NCBI GenBank assembly: GCA_964573885.1
Contig: CAZNLL010000038.1
Span: 1 to 28,129 of the forward strand
Origin: CAZNLL01 sp964573885
GTDB lineage: Bacteria > Desulfobacterota > DSM-4660 > Desulfatiglandales > Desulfatiglandaceae
Reading direction: 5' to 3'
Length of the DNA: 28,129 nucleotides
Below the pieces are notes generated by a model. The model ran no database searches and was not told the DNA's origin. It worked only from the letters and a program-made list of their open reading frames with translations. A program made the translations under genes and the position numbers. Positions 16,927 to 23,268 of this stretch are shown one piece after another (position 1 is the first letter of the stretch; every line of letters begins with the position of its first letter).

Positions 16927-17259
16927 TCAGGTCTTGATGCCCAGCTGCTCAATCATGTTGTGGGTAAAGGAGAAGACATAGGTCCTTTGCGCTTCGGTGC
17001 AGTACCCTGCGCAGGTACACCGCATCCCTTTCAGGCTCCGTACAAAGCATTCCATCTTGACCCAGCTCGAACCCACTTCAGCTGCAAAGGCGTGGGGCTG
17101 ACACCCCTGGTGCTCGTATTGCTCCCCGGTGAGGAGATCGGGCGGGATTTTGACCCAGAAGATGCCGTCCAGATTGGATTTCAGGGCGTTTTCCTGCAGA
17201 AATTCCCTGATCTTTTTCATGTCGGCAGGAGAGATTTCATCGATCAGATAATATCTCAT
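16927..17259 (-). CDS. Unrecognised 110-residue cysteine-containing protein
   Basis: I do not recognise the family. It starts at the ATG at 17259, which overlaps the TGA of the upstream membrane-protein gene (ATGA); GGGGAAGG lies upstream. The N-terminal half looks like a small alpha/beta fold (MRYYLIDEISPADMKKIREF, then GIFWVKIPPDLLTGEQYEHQ). The C-terminal half holds Cys53, Cys71 and a cluster MRCTCAGYC (Cys81, 83 and 87), which could bind a metal or form disulfides. There is no signal peptide. Coupling with the membrane gene suggests the two products act together (inference). Confidence 0.72.
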   Translation of the reverse strand: MRYYLIDEISPADMKKIREFLQENALKSNLDGIFWVKIPPDLLTGEQYEHQGCQPHAFAAEVGSSWVKMECFVRSLKGMRCTCAGYCTEAQRTYVFSFTHNMIEQLGIKT

Positions 17260-17597
17260 ACAGGGCCTTCCCCGGCGGCGTGATCCGCCTTTTTCCCCAC
17301 CCGGTAGGCGTCCACCACGGAATAGAGCCAGAGCAAGGCAAAGGCCGCCAGCAGGATCCACAGGGCCGAAAGATCTTCTGAGCCGAGCCTGTCCATGACG
17401 GTTGCGGGGTCGGGGCGGGTTTTAAAGGTCTTTACCAAAGCGCGGATAATGACATAGAGCTTGGTGACCGCCCCCAGGAAGAGGACAAAGACCAGCATCA
17501 GGATGAAGGCCCCTTTCTTCAAGTCCTGATTTAGAATCTGCCCGAGCCCAGGGATAACCAGGGCGGAGCACAAGGGTGAAAGCACGGTTTTTTTCAC
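17256..17597 (-). CDS. Small TM2-like membrane protein
   Basis: Reading from the GTG at 17597 (CAGGGG upstream) gives 113 residues. An N-terminal SALVIPGLGQILNQDLKKG at 11-29 is the Pro-Gly-Leu-Gly-Gln pattern of TM2-like small membrane proteins. It is followed by hydrophobic segments at about 29-52 and 76-95 and a closing WLYSVVDAYRVGKKA, also typical of that group. Function is unknown. The frame is open far upstream, but that extension is the antisense shadow of the TIM-barrel gene and has no membrane or family character. A strong promoter lies 60-90 bases upstream. Its stop overlaps the next start. Confidence 0.72.
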   Translation of the reverse strand: MKKTVLSPLCSALVIPGLGQILNQDLKKGAFILMLVFVLFLGAVTKLYVIIRALVKTFKTRPDPATVMDRLGSEDLSALWILLAAFALLWLYSVVDAYRVGKKADHAAGEGPV

Positions 17598-17642
17598 GGG
17601 CCCCTGCCGTCGAACGGGGTAAAGGGATTTAATCGTTGTGCA

Positions 17643-17670
17643 TTGCCTCTTTGATCTGCTTATATATAAA
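17643..17670 (+). promoter_or_regulatory. Possible promoter for the TIM-barrel gene, overlapping the opposing promoter
   Basis: On the plus strand, TTGCCT (17643-17648), a 16-base spacer and TATAAA (17665-17670, 5 of 6) share the TATATATA core with the minus-strand promoter. Both could not be occupied at once. The distance to the ATG at 17769 is about 90 bases. Confidence 0.4.
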
Positions 17671-17687
17671 TGAAGGGTCCCTGTCAA
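17659..17687 (-). promoter_or_regulatory. Strong sigma-70-type promoter for the small membrane protein pair
   Basis: On the minus strand, a perfect -35 TTGACA (17687-17682), a 17-base spacer and -10 TATAAG (17664-17659, 5 of 6) make one of the best promoters in the window. The leader to the GTG is about 55 bases. Confidence 0.78.
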
Positions 17688-17768
17688 TCGGGCCGCGTTG
17701 GTGGAGTCTTTTCGGCCGGAATGGCGGCAATGATTTTCACCTGCAACTTTTTGGGAGGAGCCGGTTTT

Positions 17769-18557
17769 ATGCCGTTGCAAGTGGAGAAGATCCAGGTCAA
17801 TATCCCTTTTACCATGCTCTATGAAACCCATCTGGAGCGATTCCTTTCCCATGGACTGAACCCGGAAATCGGCTTTGACGCCCAGGCCCTGGATCAATAC
17901 AGCCTGTCGGATTTCAAGGACGTGGCCCTGGCCCTCGAAGCTTCCGGGCTTTCGGTCACTTTCCATGCCCCCTTTATGGACCTTTCTCCGGGCTCTCCGG
18001 ACCCGGAAGTGCGGGCCTTGACGGGGCGCCGGTTTGAACAGGTCCTTCAATTGGTACCGGTGTTTAAGCCCAGGACCGTGGTCTGCCACACGGGGTATGA
18101 GGCGACGCGATACCGGCACATGCGGGAGCTCTGGGTGGAGAAGAGCCTGGGCATGTGGGCGTGGTTTGGAAGGGCCGTGAGGGATGAGGGAAGCAGTCTC
18201 ATGCTTGAGAATGTGTACGAGGAGGGTCCGGAGGACATGCGAATCCTCTTTGAACACCTGGAAGGGGAAGAGGTGGGGTTTTGCCTGGATACCGGCCATC
18301 AGGCCGTATTCGGGCGGGTCCCCCTTGGGGCGTGGGTGGAAGCCCTCGAGCCTTTTTTGGGCCAGCTTCATCTCCACGACAACCGGGGGGACTGGGACGA
18401 ACATCTTGCCTTGGGAGGGGGGGGGATAGACTTTGCCCGGCTCTTGAGGCTGGTCAGGGCCGGGAAAAGAACGGCCCCCGTCACGACCCTGGAACCTCAC
18501 AGGGAGGAGGATCTCTGGCCAAGTTTTGAATATTTAAAGGAGATTTGGCCGTGGTGA
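17769..18557 (+). CDS. Sugar phosphate isomerase/epimerase-like TIM barrel (xylose isomerase-like / AP endonuclease 2 fold)
   Basis: The ATG at 17769 has GGGAGGAG about eight bases upstream, giving 262 residues. The spacing of metal-ligand motifs follows the xylose-isomerase-like barrel: VTFHAPFMDL, VVCHTGYE, SLMLENVYEE (Glu ligand), FCLDTGHQ (Asp and His ligands), LHLHDNRGDWDEH and TLEPH. Such proteins isomerise or epimerise sugars or polyols, or act as AP endonuclease IV. The short length and lack of nuclease-specific features favour the isomerase group; the substrate is unknown. The thiamine genes follow after 158 bases and have their own promoter, so a link to them is not shown. Confidence 0.88.
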   Translation: MPLQVEKIQVNIPFTMLYETHLERFLSHGLNPEIGFDAQALDQYSLSDFKDVALALEASGLSVTFHAPFMDLSPGSPDPEVRALTGRRFEQVLQLVPVFKPRTVVCHTGYEATRYRHMRELWVEKSLGMWAWFGRAVRDEGSSLMLENVYEEGPEDMRILFEHLEGEEVGFCLDTGHQAVFGRVPLGAWVEALEPFLGQLHLHDNRGDWDEHLALGGGGIDFARLLRLVRAGKRTAPVTTLEPHREEDLWPSFEYLKEIWPW

Positions 18558-18583
18558 ACCCGGGGCCGGGGCGTTATTTCCCG

Positions 18584-18610
18584 TTGAATTTTGCGGCCCC
18601 TTGCTATAAT
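18584..18610 (+). promoter_or_regulatory. Extended -10 promoter for the thi4 operon
   Basis: A perfect TATAAT at 18605-18610 is preceded by TG at 18602-18603, the extended -10 motif. A TTGAAT at 18584-18589 is a short-spaced (15 bases) -35. Transcription would start near 18617, leaving a leader of about 100 bases before the Thi4 start. Confidence 0.75.
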
Positions 18611-18616
18611 GTAACC

Positions 18617-18708
18617 CTGGCAAAGGGCTGTTCAAGGCTGGAAAGAGGGGTGCCCTTTCAGTGAATGCGGTTTCGGGAACGGAGTCGGCCGGCACCGGGA
18701 AGAGGAGG
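18617..18708 (+). promoter_or_regulatory. Structured leader of thi4 with two mutually exclusive stems
   Basis: Stem A pairs CTG plus AAAGGGC (18617-18628) with GCCCTTTCAG (18652-18661), with a 2-base bulge. Stem B pairs GGTGCC (18649-18654) with GGCACC (18691-18696), just ahead of the AGGAGG ribosome site at 18703-18708. Both need 18652-18654, so they cannot form together. The layout suggests control of translation initiation. I do not see the conserved TPP-riboswitch sequences. Regulation is inference. Confidence 0.4.
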
Positions 18709-18715
18709 AATATGA

Positions 18716-19507
18716 ATGAATCTGGATGATGTGGCTATTTCAAGGTCTATTATTGAAGCCTTCAAGGATAAACTGCTCTCCAGGTTGGAGGTGGATGTGG
18801 CCCTGGTGGGGGCCGGGCCTTCCAACATGGTGGCGGGGTATTTTCTGGGTAATGCCGGGATCAAGGCGGTTATCTTTGAGTCCAAACTCGCACCAGGAGG
18901 GGGTATGTGGGGCGGAGGGATGATGTTCAATGAGGCGGTGATCCAGAACGACGCCCTCCCCATTGTCGAGGAATTGGGTATTGCCTGTTATCCCAGGGGG
19001 GAGGGATTCTATACCATGGACAGTGTGGCGGCGACCTCCACCATCATTTCCCGCTGTGTCAGGGCGGGCACGACCATCTTCAACCTGGTGAAGGTGACGG
19101 ATGTCCTTTTCAGGGAAGAGGAGGGGCGCCCCAGGGTTTCAGGGTTGGTCATCAACTGGTCTCCTGTGGAGAAGCTGGAACTTGCCGTGGATCCCGTGGG
19201 CGTGAGGGCCTCCTTCGTGGTGGACGGCACGGGCCACCCGGCGGAGATCTGCCGGACGGTGACCCGAAAGATGGGGGTGAGGCTCAATACCAAGACCGGA
19301 GACGTGATCGGAGAGATGCCCCTGTGGGCCGAAAAGGGAGAGCAGTTCACCGTGGCCAACACGGGGGAGGTCTTTCCGGGCCTTTATGTGTGCGGAATGG
19401 CCGCCAACAACGCCTTCGGCGGTCCCCGGATGGGACCCATTTTCGGGGGCATGCTGGGGTCCGGAAAGAAAGTGGCGGATTTCCTGAAAGAACGGTTGAG
19501 AGGGTAG
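18716..19507 (+). CDS. Thi4-type thiazole synthase (ribose-1,5-bisphosphate/NAD-derived thiazole)
   Basis: The 263-residue flavin-fold protein matches archaeal and bacterial Thi4. The dinucleotide-binding VALVGAGPSNMVAGYFLG is at 28-45, with FESKLAPGGGMWGGGMMF at 54-71, VINWSPVE at 145-152, VVDGTGHPAEI at 168-178, TGEVFPGLYVCGMAANN at 216-232 and GGPRMGPIFGGMLGSGKK at 235-252. Thi4 builds the thiazole phosphate moiety of thiamine from NAD and glycine plus sulfur. The position just before VDP, where yeast has the suicidal Cys and methanogen enzymes a His, is Ala157 (LAVDP). This implies an external sulfide donor (inference). The ATG at 18716 follows AGGAGG by seven bases. ThiE follows directly, which supports the role in thiamine synthesis. 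Confidence 0.92.
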   Translation: MNLDDVAISRSIIEAFKDKLLSRLEVDVALVGAGPSNMVAGYFLGNAGIKAVIFESKLAPGGGMWGGGMMFNEAVIQNDALPIVEELGIACYPRGEGFYTMDSVAATSTIISRCVRAGTTIFNLVKVTDVLFREEEGRPRVSGLVINWSPVEKLELAVDPVGVRASFVVDGTGHPAEICRTVTRKMGVRLNTKTGDVIGEMPLWAEKGEQFTVANTGEVFPGLYVCGMAANNAFGGPRMGPIFGGMLGSGKKVADFLKERLRG

Positions 19508-19513
19508 GGCCCC

Positions 19514-20137
19514 TTGTCGGTCTTTGAACGTGTCAGACTTTACTGTTTTTCCCCGGGCCCCTTTGCCCGGGGGAGGGACCCCGTTGAGATGGTCAAGGCC
19601 CAGATACGGGGCGGGGCGGACGTGGTGCAATTGAGAGAGAAGGCCATGACCAAGCGGGAGCGCCTTGAACTGGGCCTCGGACTCCGCGCCTTGACCCGGG
19701 AGACGGGCGTCCTTTTTATTGTCAACGACGACGTTGACCTGGCCCTTATCCTGGATGCAGACGGGGTTCACCTCGGGCAGGAGGATATCCCCCTGGATCA
19801 TGCCCGGACCCTGATGAAGGAGCGGATCATCGGCGTCTCCACCCACTCCTGGGACCAGATCCAGAAAGCCCTTTCCGGGGGGGCCGACTACATCGGGGTG
19901 GGGCCTGTTTTTGAAACCAGGACCAAAGAAGACCCGGAGCCGCGGGTGGGCCTGGAACTCCTTTCCAGGCTGGGAGGGCAATGCCCCGTTCCATACGTGG
20001 CCATCGGCGGCATAAAAGGGTCCAATATCAGATCTGTGGTGGCGGCAGGGTGTCACCGGGCCGCGGTGATCTCGGATATCTTGCTGGCCCCTGATATCGA
20101 GGCACATTGCAGGACGTTAAGGAGCATTCTGGCATGA
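19514..20137 (+). CDS. thiE: Thiamine phosphate synthase
   Basis: The 207-residue TIM barrel joins hydroxymethylpyrimidine diphosphate to thiazole phosphate, giving thiamine phosphate. Family motifs are GGADVVQLREKAMTKRE near 33-49 (diphosphate and pyrimidine site), LFIVNDDVDLAL near 67-78, DADGVHLGQEDIP near 81-93, GVSTHSW, GADYIGVGPVFETRTKED and VAIGGIKGSNI near the C-terminal phosphate site. It starts with TTG at 19514, six bases after the Thi4 stop, with AGAGGGTAGGG upstream. Its stop overlaps the next gene by 4 bases (ATGA). Confidence 0.96.
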   Translation: MSVFERVRLYCFSPGPFARGRDPVEMVKAQIRGGADVVQLREKAMTKRERLELGLGLRALTRETGVLFIVNDDVDLALILDADGVHLGQEDIPLDHARTLMKERIIGVSTHSWDQIQKALSGGADYIGVGPVFETRTKEDPEPRVGLELLSRLGGQCPVPYVAIGGIKGSNIRSVVAAGCHRAAVISDILLAPDIEAHCRTLRSILA

Positions 20138-21144
20138 ATTCCGTGATGGAACAACCCTTTCCCAAGTCCAAGACCCTCACGGAGAAGTTGAAGCGCCTCC
20201 AGGCGGTGGTGAGCCCGGAGGATATACTGGCCATTGTGATTGACGCCGATCCCGACTCCATGGCCAGTGCACTGGCCTTGAAGCGGCTCTTTTGGCGAAA
20301 GGTAAGAAAGGCGCACATCTACTATATCAATCCCATTCAGAGGGCGGATAACCTGGCCTTTGTCAAGCTCCTGAGGATTGACCAGAAACATGTCCGCCGC
20401 ATCAAACGTTCGCGGGTCACCAAATGGGCGATTTTGGATTCCCAGCCGGAGCATCACAAGGCGTCCATAACCGAGAACTTTGACATCATCATCGACCACC
20501 ACCCCGTGTGTGCCACCTCAAAGGCCGGCTTCATGGAGATCAAGGAAGGCTACGGCGCCAATTCAACCATTATGACCGAATACCTGAGGGCCGCCAAGAT
20601 CACCCCCTCCCCCAGGCTGGCCACGGCACTCTTTTACGGTATAAAGACGGACACGGACAATTTTGTCAGGGAGTCGCTGCCCAACGACATCAACGCCTTC
20701 CGGTACCTTTACCGGTTCACCAATGTGAATATGATCAAAAAGATCGAGTCCTCTGAAATGACCAAAAAGACCTTGGGCAGCCTTGAAGAGGCCATGAAGC
20801 GGCTGACCTTTATGAAAGATATTGCCTTCACCCATATGGGAGAGGTCAAGAACCCGGATATCCTGGTGATTATCGCCGATTTTTTCATGAAACTGGCCGA
20901 GGCGTCATGGAGCATCGTAGCGGGGATCTATGATGGAAAATTGGTGGTTATTCTAAGAAACGCGGGCTTTCGGGGTGACGCGGGAAAGGCGGCCCAGAAA
21001 CTGTTCGGGCGTTGGGGCGGGTCTGCCGGAGGTCACAGGAACGCGGCCAGGGCCGAAGTCCCTATGGATGCCGTGTTGCGCGAGATGAAGGGCGAGATCG
21101 AGCTTGAGCCCTTTATCCTCAAAAGTCTCAAAGAATTGAAATAG
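20134..21144 (+). CDS. DHH-family phosphoesterase (nanoRNase/pAp phosphatase-like)
   Basis: The 336-residue protein carries the DHH and DHHA1 signatures. IDADPDSMAS at 36-45 supplies metal-binding Asp residues. WAILDSQPEHHK lies at 98-109, the DHH motif proper at 121-123 (DIIIDHHPV), GIKTDTDNF in the middle, and the nucleotide-binding AGGHRNAARAEVP starts at 298. Members hydrolyse phosphodiester bonds in short RNAs, cyclic dinucleotides or pAp with Mn2+. A variant first motif (IDADPDS rather than a His-led one) leaves the substrate open. The ATG at 20134 overlaps the thiE stop and has AAGGAG nine bases upstream. It is co-transcribed with the thiamine genes and mgtE. Confidence 0.88.
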   Translation: MNSVMEQPFPKSKTLTEKLKRLQAVVSPEDILAIVIDADPDSMASALALKRLFWRKVRKAHIYYINPIQRADNLAFVKLLRIDQKHVRRIKRSRVTKWAILDSQPEHHKASITENFDIIIDHHPVCATSKAGFMEIKEGYGANSTIMTEYLRAAKITPSPRLATALFYGIKTDTDNFVRESLPNDINAFRYLYRFTNVNMIKKIESSEMTKKTLGSLEEAMKRLTFMKDIAFTHMGEVKNPDILVIIADFFMKLAEASWSIVAGIYDGKLVVILRNAGFRGDAGKAAQKLFGRWGGSAGGHRNAARAEVPMDAVLREMKGEIELEPFILKSLKELK

Positions 21145-21157
21145 GCCGAAGGCCTTC

Positions 21158-22537
21158 TTGGGGGTATCGGTGGCCGGTTTTCAGACCACAGTTGTAGACG
21201 GAAAGCTCATTGAAGAGGTCAATCACCTCATTAAGGAGGGGAACTCCCAGGCCCTGAAGGTGTTCATCGAAGAGATGAAGGGCGCCGACGTGGCGGATTT
21301 GATAGAACATCTGGACCGGGAGGGGCGCCTTTTTATCATCAACCTCCTCGAACCCGAGGGGGCCGGTGAGGTCCTCATAGAGGTTGAACCCCCGGTTCAG
21401 GGGCGTATCCTGGAGGACCTCGATATCCAGACCATCTCCGAGATCGTCCAGGAACTGGACTCGGACGATGCCGCAGACCTTGTGGGTGACCTGCCCGAGG
21501 AGCGGGCCAGGGAGATTATCGAGGCCGTAGAAGAAGGGGTCTCCGATGAACTGGAAAAGCTCCTCCCCTATCCGGAAGACACGGCCGGCGGGATCATGGG
21601 CCTTGAGTTCGTGGCTGTAAAGGCCGGGGCCACCGTGAGAGACGCCATTGAAACGGTCCGGGAGAAGAGCGAAGAGGTGGAAAACCTCTATTACCTTTGG
21701 GTGGTGGACGACGGCGACAGGCCTGTGGGGGTCATATCCTTGAAGGACCTCATCCTGGCGCCTCCCGAACGCAGGATCAGCGATGTCATGAAACGGGATG
21801 TCATTTACGTGGATGTCCACACGGACCAGGAAGAAGTGGTCCATTTGGTCAAGAAATACGACCTGGTGAATATCCCCGTGGTGGACGAGCAAAATCGCCT
21901 GGTGGGGCGGATCACCCATGACGATATCATTGATGTGATCGAAGAGGAGGTGGACGAGGACATCTCCTTCATGGCCGGCGTCATTGATCAGGAGATCACG
22001 GAGGAGTCGGCCTTTCGGATCTCCAGGGCCAGGTTGCCCTGGCTGGTGGCGGGGCTCCTGGGCGGTATCATCGCCGCCGTGGTGATCAACCAGTTCGAGG
22101 CCTCTCTGGAGAAGGTGATCGCCCTGACATTTTTTTTCCCGGTCATCATGGCTATGGGCGGGAACACGGGAACCCAGGCATCCACAGTGGTTGTGCGGGG
22201 CCTGGCCACAGGAGATATCGGGCTGGTGAACATCGGCAAGCGTCTCTGGGTGGAATTGCGTGTGGCCCTCATCAACGGGATCATATGCGGTATCCTCCTG
22301 GGGCTTGTGGTCGGGTTCTGGCTTTCTGATTACGGCCTGGGCCTGGTGGTGGCCCTGGCCCTTGTCTTGATTATTCTCAACTCCGGTTTTATCGGTTCCG
22401 CCGTGCCACTGGGACTCAAGAAACTGGACATTGACCCGGCCCTGGCTACTGGCCCCTTTGTCACCACCTCAAACGATATCTTGGGCCTGCTCATTTATCT
22501 CGGATTGGTGACCCTTTTTTTGAGGGCAGGCTACTAA
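21158..22537 (+). CDS. mgtE: Magnesium transporter MgtE
   Basis: This 459-residue Mg2+ channel of the inner membrane has the standard order. An N-terminal helical superfamily domain covers about 20-145 (LDSDDAADLVGDLPEER). A CBS pair covers about 150-270 (PVGVISLKDLI, RLVGRITHDDIIDVIEEE), and five membrane segments run from about 300. MAMGGNTGTQASTVVVRGLA and the pore-lining GPFVTTSNDILGLLIYL, with its conserved Asp, identify the family. Cytoplasmic domains sense intracellular Mg2+. The start is TTG at 21158 or GTG at 21170; neither has a strong ribosome site. It follows the DHH gene by 13 bases, so it probably lies in the same transcript. No M-box can fit in that gap. Confidence 0.96.
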   Translation: MGVSVAGFQTTVVDGKLIEEVNHLIKEGNSQALKVFIEEMKGADVADLIEHLDREGRLFIINLLEPEGAGEVLIEVEPPVQGRILEDLDIQTISEIVQELDSDDAADLVGDLPEERAREIIEAVEEGVSDELEKLLPYPEDTAGGIMGLEFVAVKAGATVRDAIETVREKSEEVENLYYLWVVDDGDRPVGVISLKDLILAPPERRISDVMKRDVIYVDVHTDQEEVVHLVKKYDLVNIPVVDEQNRLVGRITHDDIIDVIEEEVDEDISFMAGVIDQEITEESAFRISRARLPWLVAGLLGGIIAAVVINQFEASLEKVIALTFFFPVIMAMGGNTGTQASTVVVRGLATGDIGLVNIGKRLWVELRVALINGIICGILLGLVVGFWLSDYGLGLVVALALVLIILNSGFIGSAVPLGLKKLDIDPALATGPFVTTSNDILGLLIYLGLVTLFLRAGY

Positions 22538-22564
22538 ACCCCATGCTTTCATGTAAATCTTCCC

Positions 22565-22593
22565 TTGAATCCTTTCGCTTTTTCTACTATAGT
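22565..22593 (+). promoter_or_regulatory. Sigma-70-type promoter for the small lipoprotein
   Basis: TTGAAT at 22565-22570, a 17-base spacer and TATAGT at 22588-22593 (5 of 6) form a good promoter. It begins 28 bases after mgtE and leaves a leader of about 120 bases before the lipoprotein ATG. Confidence 0.72.
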
Positions 22594-22718
22594 CTAGGCG
22601 AATTTGTCTCTCATGCGGTTTAGATGAGTTTGGATAAGCCTATTTTAGGGTGCCCAAAAGTTGTCAAGGGAGAGTCCAGAGTTGGTTCAACAAAATTTAG
22701 CAGGGTAGGAGGTTCTAT

Positions 22719-22937
22719 ATGAAAAGGTTCTTTTTGGTCTTGATCGCCGGGTTGTTTCTCTCTGGTTGCGGGACGTTGGCCCAGGAGTCGGAATTCTGGC
22801 AACACCCAACCATGTATAAGAATTGGGAGCACATGAAATTCAGTCTTTGGGGCTACCAAAACCCCAGCAAGGAGACTGCGAAAAAGTCCCAGGAACAGGG
22901 CTGGTGGGGAATTCCTGAATACGTGGATCCCGAGTAG
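22719..22937 (+). CDS. Small lipoprotein (72 residues), unknown function
   Basis: The ATG at 22719 is preceded by GTAGGAGG. Residues 1-16 are a lipoprotein signal (FFLVLIAGLFLSG) with acylated Cys17. The 55-residue mature part is rich in aromatic residues and Gln/Lys (EFWQHPTMYKNWEHMKFSLW, later GWWGIPEYVDPE), with no further cysteine. I do not know a family name; the Trp/Tyr spacing is striking and probably conserved in relatives. It has its own promoter, and a strong hairpin follows the stop by about 45 bases. Its maturation would use Lgt and LspA. Confidence 0.82.
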   Translation: MKRFFLVLIAGLFLSGCGTLAQESEFWQHPTMYKNWEHMKFSLWGYQNPSKETAKKSQEQGWWGIPEYVDPE

Positions 22938-23268
22938 GTTCGGAACCCCGTCCAAGACCTTGACCGAAGAGGGGTTGATTACGACCGTCCCGGGCCTCAT
23001 GGCCCGGGCGGTTCCCGCAAAGGCACCACCCCCGTGTATACCGGCTTGTCCCTGTGCCCCATACCTGCCAAGTATTGTAGATGTCTTGTCTGTCCCCGCC
23101 TGCCGGGGAAAGGGGCCAAGACCGCGGAGCGCCGGGGATGAAGGACCGTCCAAAGAGGCGGGGTGTAATAGGAAAAATCCGGAAAGCGGGGTATCGACTG
23201 ACCCGGCGCGATGAGTCCTGTTTAGAGGGATGGAGATCGTCTTGGGCCTTGCCCTGAATGGAGTGAAC
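22938..23268. other. Gene-free stretch before the FIST gene
   Basis: Besides the hairpin at 22984-23012, this stretch holds a second GC hairpin (CCCCG, loop CCTGC, CGGGG, about 23094-23108). I see no clear promoter for the FIST gene. Open frames here on both strands have no family character or ribosome sites. Confidence 0.45.
22984..23012 (+). terminator. Strong GC hairpin after the small lipoprotein gene
   Basis: ACCG-T-CCCGGGCC (22984-22996), loop TCAT and GGCCCGGGCGGT (23001-23012) pair over 12 bp with one bulged T. No T-run follows, so it may be a transcript-stabilising or rho-assisted 3' end rather than a classical intrinsic terminator. Confidence 0.4.

Noticed and set aside
17598..18500. 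N-terminal extension of the small membrane protein on the minus strand
   Set aside because: It is antisense to the TIM-barrel gene; family character begins only after the GTG at 17597, and the promoter at 17659-17687 lies inside the extension.
18611..18715. TPP riboswitch before thi4
   Set aside because: The conserved CUGAGA and the second conserved block of the TPP aptamer are not visible, although the GGGGTGCC segment looks similar at first.
22938..23130. Minus-strand peptide containing HGGGAF, reminiscent of a MetK active-site segment
   Set aside because: Flanking residues do not match MetK and there is no start, length or neighbouring support; judged a chance match.
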